Below are positions 1 to 9,652 of a stretch of 64,000 bases of DNA, piece by piece; position 1 is the stretch's first letter; each line of letters opens with the position of its first letter. Location of the stretch: contig NZ_CP079737.1 in NCBI RefSeq assembly GCF_019916025.1, positions 992,001-1,056,000 on the forward strand. The letters are read 5' to 3'. The notes below the pieces were generated by a model. The model did no database searches and was not told the origin of the DNA. It saw only the letters and a list, made by a program, of their open reading frames with translations. The translations under genes were made by a program, and so were the position numbers. The DNA comes from Paraclostridium bifermentans. GTDB lineage: Bacteria; Bacillota; Clostridia; Peptostreptococcales; Peptostreptococcaceae.

Positions 1-61
1 TAGTATATAACTATGGTACTAATAAATGTTTAAAAATTATGCGGAAAGGATGGTTTAGTCT

Positions 62-2428
62 ATGAGTATAGAGTTTAATCAAGAGGGATTATCGACTAAA
101 GAAGTCATAGATAGAATTGAACGTGGGGAAAGAAATGTTCCAATAAAGCCATTAACTAGAAGTTATAATAAAATATTTAAAGATAATATATGTACATTAT
201 TTAATCTTATAAATATTATAATTGCTACTTTAATCATATATACTGGAAGTTATAAAAATCTATTGTTCTTAGGCGTTTTAATCTCGAATGTATCTATTGG
301 TATATTCCAAGAAGTAAGAGCTAAAAAAAGCATAGATAAGCTATCTTTATTAAATCAATCAAAAATAACAGTTATAAGGGATAATCAAAAGAGTAAAATT
401 AATCAACATGATTTAGTAAAAGATGATTTGATGGTAATAAATAGAGGTTCTCAAATTTGTGCAGATGGAGTAGTTGTTAAGACTGATGGGATAGAGGTAG
501 ATGAATCTCAACTAACTGGAGAATCTGATCCAATTTTAAAGACAGTAGATTCTAAAGTTATGTCAGGAAGCTATGTTATAAGTGGGATGGCATATGTAAA
601 AGTTGTAAATGTTGGAGAAGAAAGCTATTCGTCTAAAATTGCAATGGAAGCAAAGAAAGAAAAAGATATAAATAGTCAATTAATAAAAACTCTTAAACAA
701 ATTATAAAAGGACTTGCTTTTTTTATAGTGCCAATTGGAATAGCACTATTTTTATCAAAGTCAACTTCGGGTATAAATACAAATGAGGTTATATTAGGTG
801 TTTCAGCAGCTATGATTGGAATGATACCAGAAGGTTTAATATTAATAACTTCTATTGCATTAGCAGTTGAGGTTATTAATCTAAGCAAGAAAAAAGTTCT
901 TGTAAAAACTATGGGGTCTATTGAAAACTTAGCTCGTGTAGATTTATTATGTTTAGACAAAACAGGTACTATAACTGATGGAAATATAAAGTTAGTAGAC
1001 ATAATCACATGTGAAGATTTTGAAATAGACAAGTTGAAAGAAGGAATTTCAACTTTAGTAGAAAATTTAGAAGAAAACGCAACAAGTAAAGCCTTAAAGG
1101 TAGAACTTCCAAGTCCGAAATCTTGGAAAACTATTAATAGGGTGCAATTTTCATCAGCTAGAAAGTGGAGTGGAGTTACTTTTGAAAATGAAGGTAGTTA
1201 TATAATGGGAGCTCCTGAATTTGTTTTTGAAAAAATATCACCAAGTATTCAAAGCATAATAGATGAAGCTACTAATAAAGGGGAGAGAGTTTTAGTTTTT
1301 GCACATTCAAATGACCCTATAGTTGATAATGAGTTTCCAAAAGGTAGAAAATTAATAGGTATTTCTATTATGGAAGATACAATAAGACCAGAGGCTGCAA
1401 ATACATTGAATTATTTTAAAAAACAAGGAGTAGCAATCAAAATTATATCAGGAGATAATCCAAAAACTGTTTCACAAATTGCAAAACGAGCTGGTGTTGA
1501 TAATTCTGATAAATACATAGATATGAGTAGTATTTCAGATAATGATGACTTAAAAAACTATACAAGTAAATATGAGATTTTTGGGAGAGTTAGCCCCGAA
1601 CAGAAAAAGGAGCTTGTAAAAATATTTAAAGATGAAGGACATACTGTTGGAATGACAGGTGATGGAGTGAATGATATTTTAGCTCTTAAAGAGTCTGATT
1701 GTAGTATAGTGATGGCAGAAGGTAGTGATGCAGCAAAGGGAGTTTCTGATTTTGTACTTTTAGATTCTAATTTTGATTCCATGATAGGGGTTGTCATGGG
1801 AGGGCGAAGAGTAGTAAATAATATACAGCAAGTAGCATCTCAGTATTTAATGAAAACCGTATATTCAATTATATTAGCTATAATTTTTATATTTATGAAG
1901 GGATCTTACCCATTTCATCCTATACAGTTGATGCCAATAACTTCACTTGGAGTTGGAATTCCATCGTTTTTTTTAGCATTTAGACCAAACTATTCACAAA
2001 TAAAAGAAAATCTATTATTAAATATTTCAATACCAGCATTAACATCTGGAATTTGTGCAGTTTTTTATATAATGATAATTTCAGTAGTTGGGAATATGTT
2101 AAACTTTAATGAATCAGTTATATCAACTTTATGTGTATTACTAACAGGATCAGTTTGCTTCACATCCTTATGGCATATATCTAAACCAATTGATAAAAAA
2201 ATAGGATTTATGATAATTACATTAGTTACTCTATTTGTTTTAACTATTGTACTTTTTAGGAATATATTCTCGTTTGTAAATATTATTAATTTAAAAATGA
2301 TGATACTATATATACCTTTAATTTTGTCAGTTATACCTATATACAAGTTTATTAGAAAAGTGGTAACTTACATTGTGATGAAATACGTTAAATACAAACA
2401 TGAACTGAAGCAAAACAAAAAAAGCTGA
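62..2428 (+). CDS. P2-type cation-translocating ATPase (CtpE/Ca2+-ATPase-like)
   Basis: 788-aa membrane pump that should use ATP to move a cation, probably Ca2+ or a related divalent ion, across the membrane. The sequence shows the actuator motif TGES (near residue 154), a PEGL motif in TM4 as in P2-type Ca2+ pumps, the phosphorylation motif DKTGTIT (Asp about 299) and the hinge TGDGVND. Several hydrophobic segments follow the catalytic core. The ATG start has GGAAAGGA upstream. The TM4 motif differs from the PEMLP of the Mg2+ pump at 26306, so the two are not paralogs of the same class. The ion is not certain. The gene is monocistronic, with a terminator overlapping its stop codon. Confidence 0.85.
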   Translation: MSIEFNQEGLSTKEVIDRIERGERNVPIKPLTRSYNKIFKDNICTLFNLINIIIATLIIYTGSYKNLLFLGVLISNVSIGIFQEVRAKKSIDKLSLLNQSKITVIRDNQKSKINQHDLVKDDLMVINRGSQICADGVVVKTDGIEVDESQLTGESDPILKTVDSKVMSGSYVISGMAYVKVVNVGEESYSSKIAMEAKKEKDINSQLIKTLKQIIKGLAFFIVPIGIALFLSKSTSGINTNEVILGVSAAMIGMIPEGLILITSIALAVEVINLSKKKVLVKTMGSIENLARVDLLCLDKTGTITDGNIKLVDIITCEDFEIDKLKEGISTLVENLEENATSKALKVELPSPKSWKTINRVQFSSARKWSGVTFENEGSYIMGAPEFVFEKISPSIQSIIDEATNKGERVLVFAHSNDPIVDNEFPKGRKLIGISIMEDTIRPEAANTLNYFKKQGVAIKIISGDNPKTVSQIAKRAGVDNSDKYIDMSSISDNDDLKNYTSKYEIFGRVSPEQKKELVKIFKDEGHTVGMTGDGVNDILALKESDCSIVMAEGSDAAKGVSDFVLLDSNFDSMIGVVMGGRRVVNNIQQVASQYLMKTVYSIILAIIFIFMKGSYPFHPIQLMPITSLGVGIPSFFLAFRPNYSQIKENLLLNISIPALTSGICAVFYIMIISVVGNMLNFNESVISTLCVLLTGSVCFTSLWHISKPIDKKIGFMIITLVTLFVLTIVLFRNIFSFVNIINLKMMILYIPLILSVIPIYKFIRKVVTYIVMKYVKYKHELKQNKKS

Positions 2429-2450
2429 CACCCGTGTGTCAGCCTTTTTT
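2424..2450 (+). terminator. Rho-independent terminator of the P-type ATPase gene
   Basis: A perfect 8-bp stem (GCTGACAC / GTGTCAGC, loop CCGT) is followed by TTTTTT. The 5' arm includes the TGA stop codon at 2426-2428. Confidence 0.9.
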
Positions 2451-2544
2451 ATTGGCAAGATTCACCTCTATTTCAAGGCAGCTATCTTTATATATATACA
2501 CTATAATTAGGTTTCTAAACATTTTTTTGGAATTTATAGAAAAA

Positions 2545-4200
2545 TTATTTAGAACCTTTATTGTTAATTAATAAGAAGAATGTTTCGGCTTTTTTAGTTG
2601 TCATAAATTCTTTAGAATCTTTATATTTATCAACATTTTCAGAAGATAAACCAACTACATCTATTTGATCAGTTTCATATAAATTTATAGCTGCATTAGG
2701 GTCTTTAACAACTTTAAGATTGACTGTATCTAATTTTACAGCATTTTTATCCCAATAATTTTGATTTTTACTTAAAACACATAAATCATCCATTTTCCAA
2801 GTTGACATAGTAAAAGGTCCGTTATATACAGAGTTTTCAGCTGTAGTACCATTTTTACCATCTTGAGCTTCTACAAATTTTTGGTTTTGAGGGAAGAATA
2901 CACAGAAAGACATAAGTTGGTCAAAATAGTTAACACGTCTATTTAATTTAACTTCTAAAGTATAATCATCTACTGCCTTTACTCCAACATTATCAGCATT
3001 TTCAGATTTACCACTATTATAATCACTAGCACCTTCTATATCATACATAACGTATCCATATTGTGATGCAGTTTCAGGTTGTAAAGTTCTTTTCCAAGAG
3101 TATTCAAAATCACGAGCTGTAACGAGGTCACCATTTGACCATTTAGCATCTTTTCTAATTTTAAACGTCCATGTCTTCCCATCATCTGATTGTTCCCAGC
3201 TTTCTGACATAGCAGGAGTTGCAACTCCGCTTGCATCTACTCTTGTTAGACCTTCCATAGTATTTGTTATCATATAAAATGAGTCCATATCTGATGCTTT
3301 ACTAACATCAAGCGTAGGAATATCTCCAGCTAAAGTTAAATTTAATTGTTTGGATTCTTTATCTACATCAGCCCATTTATATGAAGCTGGAGAACCATAA
3401 GTATATCTAACTACATCTTTAACACAACTTTTTTGTAAGAATGATGTCCCTTGTTGATAAAGCGGGGCAGCATTGGCAGAATCTAAGAATATTTTTTCAG
3501 CTTCTCCAAATTTTTCAAAACTTTCCTCAGGTGTTTCAGCTACCTTTGCTTCTTCAATTAATTTATCGTAATCAGGATTAGAATAAGATAATCTTTGTCC
3601 ATACATACCTTGCGTTGTAAAAATTTCTAAAAATGTTAGAGGATCTGGATAATCAGCAGACCAACCATTTAAATCTATATGATAATCTCCTTTAGATGCT
3701 AAATCTAGTTTTTGCTTTAAAGGTTGCTGCTTAATTTCTAAATTTAGACCTTCTAAATTAGAATTAAGTTCTGATTGTATAAATTCAGCTGTTTTCCTTC
3801 CAGATTCACCTTCATAAGATAGTAATTCAAGTGTAACAGTATCAAACCCTAACTCTTCTTTAGCTTTAGCCCAAGCTTTTTTAGCTTCTTCATCATTTGA
3901 TTTATATCCCATATCTCCTACTATATCTCTATAATCTTTTCCATCTTTCGTAAATGCTAACTCCTTAGGTGTAATAAATGAAACTGGTTCAGAACCATTG
4001 TTTAATAGCACATCGGTAATTTCAGATCTGTCTATTGACATGACTATGGCCTTTCGAGCATTTTCATTTGCAAGCACTGCATAAGGGTCTATAGATTTTG
4101 AAGAACCTTGATTTGAATCTGTACTAGAACAACCGACTAAAGACAATGCTCCAACTGACGAGAGTGCAAATATTAAAGCTAATTTTTTTCTTAGTACCAT
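2545..4200 (-). CDS. Peptide ABC transporter substrate-binding lipoprotein, OppA family, circularly permuted
   Basis: 551-aa lipoprotein with a signal peptide and lipobox LVGC (Cys24). It belongs to the SBP_bac_5/OppA family, which binds peptides outside the membrane for an ABC importer. The domain order is swapped. Residues about 36-280 are the normal C-terminal half (NARKAIVMSIDR, then GWSADYPDPLTFLE, ending YKWADV). Residues about 285-551 are the normal N-terminal half (LTLAGDIPTLD, EGLTRVD, DGKTWTFKIRKDAKWSNGD, NGPFTM, ending FFLLINNK). Neither half appears truncated and total length is normal. The start at 4200 (MVLRKK) is preferred over 4221 because GGGGG lies 7 bases upstream of it. 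No oppBCDF genes are nearby, so this is an orphan binding protein. Folding and function of the permuted form are unknown. Confidence 0.88.
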   Translation of the reverse strand: MVLRKKLALIFALSSVGALSLVGCSSTDSNQGSSKSIDPYAVLANENARKAIVMSIDRSEITDVLLNNGSEPVSFITPKELAFTKDGKDYRDIVGDMGYKSNDEEAKKAWAKAKEELGFDTVTLELLSYEGESGRKTAEFIQSELNSNLEGLNLEIKQQPLKQKLDLASKGDYHIDLNGWSADYPDPLTFLEIFTTQGMYGQRLSYSNPDYDKLIEEAKVAETPEESFEKFGEAEKIFLDSANAAPLYQQGTSFLQKSCVKDVVRYTYGSPASYKWADVDKESKQLNLTLAGDIPTLDVSKASDMDSFYMITNTMEGLTRVDASGVATPAMSESWEQSDDGKTWTFKIRKDAKWSNGDLVTARDFEYSWKRTLQPETASQYGYVMYDIEGASDYNSGKSENADNVGVKAVDDYTLEVKLNRRVNYFDQLMSFCVFFPQNQKFVEAQDGKNGTTAENSVYNGPFTMSTWKMDDLCVLSKNQNYWDKNAVKLDTVNLKVVKDPNAAINLYETDQIDVVGLSSENVDKYKDSKEFMTTKKAETFFLLINNKGSK

Positions 4201-4641
4201 AAAAATACCCCCTAAAAACATATTAATTATAATAAAAAATTTAAGATAAACTAAAGAAGTTATTTGTGAGTAGTAAATTTGAAAAGTAGATAAAGATTAG
4301 ATTAATTTAAAATTAGTTAAAATTTTTAAGTAATACTAATATTAGATTGCAAAATAATCAAATGTTAATTTGAAAAATTTATGTCAGAAGTAAAATATAT
4401 TATGAGTATAGCAGTATTTAATAATATTATAAAGCAATTAAATATAATTTTTGAAAAGTATTGAAAATTATAAAAATTTACTTAAATTATTTCATTATGA
4501 TGAAATTTATATAAGGGTAATTTTATATTATATACTTTTAAATTTAAAAATAATTTAGTTATATTATTTGAAATTTTAACCATGAATAATAAAGTTTGAA
4601 CATTGGAATAATATTAATAAATACATAGTGAGGTGATAATT
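4201..4641. other. Divergent AT-rich intergenic region
   Basis: About 440 bases between the oppositely oriented oppA-like gene and the small helical protein gene. It must hold both promoters. I see no convincing -35/-10 pair, RNA element or ORF with a ribosome binding site. Confidence 0.5.
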
Positions 4642-4830
4642 ATGGAAATGAATACACAAGATTGTTTAAAAAAAGCATTATTAGATACTCAAGAAAAAGT
4701 AAGAGATTTTATGCAATATGCTGATAATGTTGATGACAAAGAATTAAGTAAATGTTTTAAAGACTTTGCGGAAGCTGAAGGGTTACAAGCTCAAAAGTTA
4801 CAAGAACACATTGAAAAAAGATTTAAATAA
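4642..4830 (+). CDS. Small helical protein of unknown function
   Basis: 62-aa protein beginning MEMNTQDCLKKALLD. The ATG at 4642 is chosen because AGGTG at 4631-4635 sits 6 bases upstream; a GTG at 4633 overlaps that site and is unlikely. The sequence is charged and predicted mostly helical, with two Cys and one His, and no signal peptide or membrane segment. The length and helix pattern resemble one half of a ferritin-like helical hairpin, but metal-ligand residues are not evident, so no function is assigned. It is a single gene closed by a strong terminator. Confidence 0.7.
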   Translation: MEMNTQDCLKKALLDTQEKVRDFMQYADNVDDKELSKCFKDFAEAEGLQAQKLQEHIEKRFK

Positions 4831-4837
4831 TGTAAAA

Positions 4838-4866
4838 AGAAAGGCTATTGAAGCCTTTCTTTTTTT
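4838..4866 (+). terminator. Rho-independent terminator
   Basis: A perfect 9-bp stem (AGAAAGGCT / AGCCTTTCT, 5-base loop) is followed by a T-run. It is the 3' end of the small helical gene and runs directly into repeat copy A. Confidence 0.92.
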
Positions 4867-4930
4867 ACGCTTAAGAAAATTATACTTAATTAAATTTCGT
4901 GTATAACTTATGTAACATAGTGATACAAAT
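4861..4930 (+). repeat. Post-terminator intergenic repeat, copy A
   Basis: 70 bases starting at the T-run of the preceding terminator. They match 41941-42010 at 63 of 70 positions by eye. Both share TTTTTTACGCTTAAG and ATAACTTATGTAACATAGTG. Weaker relatives lie at 6928 and 35538, each also starting at a terminator T-run. No ORF lies inside. Confidence 0.8.
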
Positions 4931-5427
4931 GTTTTGGTGAAAGTAAAAAATAACATTTTGAGCAACGGACGGAGTCGTTGGCGACATGAGAGAAGCGAAT
5001 TTTTTATTTAATAATAAAGATAGGTATAATAACTTAAAAAAATAAATGATTTAATTCAAAAAATATATATAAATTATATATATTGAATAAATAGATTAAT
5101 AAAAAAATTTTGAAGAAAATAAAAAGTTAAAAATTAAAATTAAATTATATAAAATGAAAGAAGTAATAAAAAATATATCAAAAAAAATTAATATAATATA
5201 TAACTAAATGCATGAATAATACTAATTTTAAAAAATAATGAAAATTGATAAAATACATACGTTTAGATTTTGAAAAGATTATGAATAGAAAAAGTTAATT
5301 GTCAAAAAATTGAGAATAAAGAAGGAAAATACAGGAAGAAAACGATTTACAATAGTGTATTGACAATAAATTATAACGATATATAATAGAAACCGTAATC
5401 ATACAAATTTTGGGAGGTAAAAGATCA
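4931..5427 (+). other. Long AT-rich leader upstream of the APC transporter
   Basis: About 500 bases without a coding gene. A GC-richer patch at 4956-5000 contains small overlapping inverted repeats (CAACG/CGTTG and GTCG/CGAC) that I cannot assign. The remainder is very AT-rich up to the promoter at 5360. Confidence 0.6.
5360..5387 (+). promoter_or_regulatory. Sigma-A-type promoter of the APC transporter
   Basis: TTGACA at 5360-5365, a 16-base spacer and TATAAT at 5382-5387, both perfect hexamers, 40 bases before the start codon. Confidence 0.8.
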
Positions 5428-6876
5428 ATGTCTGATCAAAATAGAAATTTAACGTGGCAAAATATTGCTTTAATGGGATTTGTTATGGTATGGGGATTTG
5501 GAAATGTTGTTAATAACTTTGCAAATCAAGGACTTACTGTAGTATTCTCATGGATATTCATGATAGCTTTATACTTTGTACCATATACATTAATGGTTGG
5601 GGAACTAGGGTCTGCATTTAAAGATTCTCAAGGTGGAGTTTCAGCTTGGATAAGTTCAACTACAACACCAATGCTTGCATTTATGGCAGGATGGACTTAT
5701 TGGGTTGTTCATGTACCTTATTTAGCACAAAAGCCACAAGCATTATTAATAGCACTTTCTTGGGCAGTTAGTCCATCAGGAGAACTTGCTACAACATTAA
5801 AGGAATTAAACCCTTTAATATTACAAGGAATGGTACTTGTTGTATTTTTAATATTTTTATATATTTCAACAAAGGGAGTAAAAGTATTAAAGGTTATAGG
5901 TAACGTAGCAGGTATGTCAATGTTTGTTATGTCTTTATTATACATAGTATTAGGATTAGCAGCTCCAGCTATAACTGGACATGTTGCAACACCTGATATA
6001 ACGCCTAAGTCATTTATTCCTAAATTTGACTTTGCATACTTAACAACTTTATCAATGTTAGTATTTGCTGTTGGAGGATGCGAGAAGATAGCTCCATACG
6101 TAAACAATACTAAAAACCCATCTAAAAACTTCCCTAAAGGAATGTTAGTTTTAGCTGGAATGGTTGCTGTATGTGCACTTTTAGGATCAATAGCTATGGG
6201 TATGATGTTCAATGCTAACGCTATACCAGAAGACTTAATGATGAATGGTCAATACTATGCATTCCAATTATTAGGAGAACATTATGGATTAGGTAGTTTA
6301 TTTGTTATAGTTTATGCATTAGCAAATACTGCAGCACAATTATCAGCTTTAGTATTCTCAATAGATGCTCCGCTTAGAGTATTATTAGGAGAAGCTGACT
6401 CTAGATTTATACCTAAGAAATTATCTAAAACAAATAAAAATGGTGTTTTAGTTAATGGATATATAATGACAGCTGTATTAGTTTCTATATTAATAGTAAT
6501 TCCAGCATTAGGAATAGGTAACACTAATGAGTTATTTAACTGGTTGTTAAAATTAAACTCAGTTGTAATGCCAATGAGATACTTATGGGTATTCCTAGCT
6601 TACATGGGTCTTAAGAAGATGAGTAGTAAATTTAAAACTGAATACAAGTTTATAAAGAGTGATAAATTAGGTTTCATAGTTGGAGCTTGGTGTTTTGGAT
6701 TTACAGCATTTGCTTGTATAATGGGTATGTTCCCAACTGATGTTCCTGCATTTAGTAAAGAATGGATATTTAGAGTTTCTTTAAATGTTATAACACCTAT
6801 AGTGTTAATGGGAATAGGATTAATATTACCTATTATAGCTAAGAAAACTAATGGAAGTGAAAATGCATCTAACTAA
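5428..6876 (+). CDS. APC-family amino acid transporter (glutamate:GABA antiporter-like)
   Basis: 482-aa integral membrane protein with about 12 hydrophobic segments and the early APC signature (GFGNVVNNFANQG, then FVPYTLMVGELGSAF). It should exchange or import an amino acid. The glutamate:GABA antiporter/YjeM-like branch fits best, but the substrate cannot be read from sequence. The ATG at 5428 has GGGAGG 10 bases upstream; an in-frame TTG at 5410 lies before that site and is rejected. No decarboxylase gene is adjacent. It has its own promoter and terminator, so it is probably monocistronic. A second, diverged APC transporter lies at 33960. Confidence 0.85.
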   Translation: MSDQNRNLTWQNIALMGFVMVWGFGNVVNNFANQGLTVVFSWIFMIALYFVPYTLMVGELGSAFKDSQGGVSAWISSTTTPMLAFMAGWTYWVVHVPYLAQKPQALLIALSWAVSPSGELATTLKELNPLILQGMVLVVFLIFLYISTKGVKVLKVIGNVAGMSMFVMSLLYIVLGLAAPAITGHVATPDITPKSFIPKFDFAYLTTLSMLVFAVGGCEKIAPYVNNTKNPSKNFPKGMLVLAGMVAVCALLGSIAMGMMFNANAIPEDLMMNGQYYAFQLLGEHYGLGSLFVIVYALANTAAQLSALVFSIDAPLRVLLGEADSRFIPKKLSKTNKNGVLVNGYIMTAVLVSILIVIPALGIGNTNELFNWLLKLNSVVMPMRYLWVFLAYMGLKKMSSKFKTEYKFIKSDKLGFIVGAWCFGFTAFACIMGMFPTDVPAFSKEWIFRVSLNVITPIVLMGIGLILPIIAKKTNGSENASN

Positions 6877-6901
6877 TAAACTTAGTTAATAAATAGAGAA
6901 A

Positions 6902-6933
6902 AAAATGAGTGAAGGAGACTTCACTCATTTTTT
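6902..6933 (+). terminator. Rho-independent terminator
   Basis: A 9-bp perfect stem (TGAGTGAAG / CTTCACTCA) is flanked by A- and T-runs that extend the pairing. It follows the APC transporter gene. Confidence 0.92.
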
Positions 6934-6987
6934 ATGTTTAAGGAAACTATATTTAACTAATATTTGTGGATAATATTTGGATTATAG
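6928..6987 (+). repeat. Post-terminator intergenic repeat, copy C
   Basis: Starts at the terminator T-run. The first 45 or so bases match copy B at 41941 well (TTTAAGGAAACTATATTTAAC, GTGGATAA); the similarity fades afterwards. Confidence 0.55.
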
Positions 6988-7400
6988 TCAATAAAATATG
7001 TTTTTTCTATGTATAAAAATAATTAATGGTAATATATGGTAAAAATGTAATTTATATAAATTAAAAATAAAAAAATTTTAAAAAAATTATTCATAAATTA
7101 AAAGATTTGTAATATTTAATCTAGTTTGAAATATATTGATACATACGAAAATACATAATCAACAGTAAAGAGGTATATACAAAATAATATTGAATTTATA
7201 TATAAAAGCATATACAAAAAGCAAATATTGGAATATAAAGAAAATTTAGGTATTTATGAGTCGAATTATTAATATATACTTTTGGAAATTTATAGTATTG
7301 TAATCTGAAATTTAGAGTAGTAATATATACATGTTACATACATTATACAAATTAAATACATTAAATATTAAGAAATAAAACTTAGAGAGGTGGAGTACGT
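6988..7400 (+). other. AT-rich region upstream of fdhF
   Basis: About 410 non-coding bases before the formate dehydrogenase gene. I see no clear sigma-A or sigma-54 promoter and no known riboswitch. GAGGTGG at 7387-7393 is the ribosome binding site of fdhF. Confidence 0.5.
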
Positions 7401-9536
7401 TTGGAAAAAAAAGTTTTAACTGTATGTCCATATTGTGGGGCAGGGTGTCAGCTTTATTTAGTTGTTAAAGACAATGAAATAGTTAGAGCAGAACCTGCAA
7501 ATGGAAGAACTAATGAAGGAAACTTATGCCTAAAAGGATATTATGGATGGGATTTTCTAAATGACCCCAAAATTCTAACATCAAGATTAAAAAAGCCTAT
7601 GATAAGAAAAAATGGGAAGTTAGAAGAAGTTGAATGGAAAGAAGCTATAGATTATACAGCATCTAGATTAAATGAAATAAGAGAAAAATATGGTCCAGAT
7701 GCAATAATGGGAACTGGTTCTGCAAGAGGACCTGGGAATGAAGCAAACTATGTAATGCAAAAATTTATGAGAGCGGCAATAGGAACTAATAATATAGACC
7801 ATTGCGCCCGTGTTTGACATGCGCCATCAGTAGCCGGTCTGGCTTACTCATTAGGAAATGGGGCTATGTCTAACTCTATACCAGAGATAGAGAACTCAGA
7901 TTTATTATTTATATTTGGATATAATGGAGCAGATTCACACCCTATAGTTGCTAGAAGAATTATTAGGGCAAAAGAAAAGGGTGCTAAGTTAATTGTTACA
8001 GATCCAAGGGTAACAGAATCTGTAAGAATTTCAGATATGTGGTTACCTATAAAAGGTGGAACTAATATGATTTTAGTCAATGCATTTGCTAATGTATTGA
8101 TAGAAGAAAATCTTTATAATAAAGAATATGTTGAAAAATACACTGAAGGATTCGAAGAATACAAAGAAATGGTTAAAAAGTATACTCCAGAGTATGCTGA
8201 AAAAATGACAAACGTACCAGCAGAAGATATAAGAAAAGCAATGAGAGAATATGCAAATGCTAAAAATGCTACGATTTTATATGGAATGGGTGTATGTCAG
8301 TTTGGTCAAGCTGTGGATGTTGTAAAAGGGCTTGCATCATTAGCTCTTTTAACTGGAAACTTTGGAAGAGAAAGTGTTGGAATAGGACCTGTACGTGGAC
8401 AAAATAATGTTCAGGGAACATGTGATATGGGAACTTTACCTAACTTATTCCCAGGGTATCAAAAGGTAACAGATGACAAAGTAAGAAAGAAATTTGAAAA
8501 AGCTTGGGGAGTTAAACTTTCTTCTAAACCAGGTATTACATTAACTGAAGTACCTCATTTAACATTAAAGGATAACAAAGTAAAAGCTTATTATATATTT
8601 GGAGAAGATCCAGTACAAAGTGATCCACACGCAAGTGAGGTAAGAGAAACTTTAGATGCTATGGAATTTGTAGTAGTTCAAGATATATTTATGAATAAAA
8701 CAGCTCTACATGCAGATGTAGTACTTCCTGCAACTTCATGGGGTGAACATGATGGAGTATATTCATCTGCAGATAGAGGATTCCAAAGAATGAGAAAAGC
8801 AGTAGAACCTAAAGGTGATGTAAAACCGGACTGGCAAATTATGTGTGAAATATCTACAGCTATGGGCTATCCTATGAGTTATAATAACACTAAGGAAATA
8901 TGGGATGAAATGATATCATTATCACCATTATTCGCTGGAGCATCGTATGAAAAAATAGAAAAGCAAGGAAGTGTTTTATGGCCGTGCACAGATGAAGATC
9001 ATAAAGGTACACCTTACTTATATGAAGGAAATAAATTTGAAACTGAAAGTGGAAAAGGAAAACTATTCGCATGTGAATGGAGACCTCCTAAAGAAATTCC
9101 TGATGAAGAGTATCCTCTTGTATTATGTACAGTTAGAGAGGTAGGACATTATTCAGTAAGAACAATGACAGGAAACTGTAGAGCACTTAGAGCTTTAGAG
9201 GATGAGCCAGGATACATACAATTAAGCATAGAAGATGCTTCAAAGCTAGGAATTAAGGACAAAGAATTAGTTAGAGTAAGTTCAAGAAGAGGAAGTATAT
9301 TAACTAGAGCCTTAGTAACAGATAGAGTTATAAAAGGTGCTACATATATGACTTACAGCTGGTGGATTGGATCTTGTAATGAGTTGACTATAGATAACTT
9401 AGATCCAATATCTAAAACTCCAGAATATAAATACTGTGCAATAAAAGTAGAAAGTATAAAAGACCAAGATTCAGCAGAGCAATATATAAAAGATGAATAT
9501 GAAAAAATAAGAAAACAAATGTTAATTGAAAAATAG
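7401..9536 (+). CDS. fdhF: Formate dehydrogenase H, selenoprotein (Sec139 at in-frame TGA)
   Basis: 711-aa molybdenum or tungsten bis-MGD enzyme that interconverts formate and CO2. It starts at TTG 7401 with GAGGTGG upstream. An N-terminal [4Fe-4S] site is visible at Cys9, Cys12, Cys16 and Cys43 (CPYCGAGC...NLCLKG). The TGA at 7815-7817 falls in the context HCARV-U-HAPSV, exactly where FdhF selenocysteine sits. Reading continues in the same frame from 7818 to 9536, and a SECIS-like hairpin follows, so this is one intact gene rather than a frameshifted pair. Downstream come cofactor genes, electron-transfer ferredoxins and an [FeFe] hydrogenase, which points to a soluble formate-hydrogen complex. 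SelA, SelB and tRNA-Sec are not in the window. Confidence 0.95.
7815..7855 (+). promoter_or_regulatory. Selenocysteine codon and bacterial SECIS element
   Basis: UGA at 7815-7817 is followed 14 bases later by a small hairpin, AGCC (7832-7835) / GGCT (7841-7844), with apical loop GGTCT. The GGUCU loop is the SelB recognition feature of the E. coli fdhF SECIS, and the spacing is similar. Confidence 0.88.
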
Positions 9537-9553
9537 ACTATATATCTGATTTT

Positions 9554-9595
9554 AAAGATCTATCTGATTAATTATAAAAATGATAGGTCTTTAAT
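9554..9595 (+). terminator. Weak hairpin between fdhF and moeA
   Basis: AAAGATCTATC pairs with GATAGGTCTTT (one G-U pair) around a 17-base loop. There is no strong T-run, so it may attenuate or process the transcript rather than end it. Confidence 0.45.
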
Positions 9596-9652
9596 TGGGT
9601 TATAAAATAAAAGTATATTGTTAAGTTAAAAATAAAACAAAGGGGAATAGGT

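Noticed and set aside
7815-7817. In-frame TGA splitting fdhF, as if a pseudogene
   Set aside because: The reading frame continues unchanged, the context is the known Sec position of FdhF, and a GGTCT-loop SECIS follows. Treated as selenocysteine.
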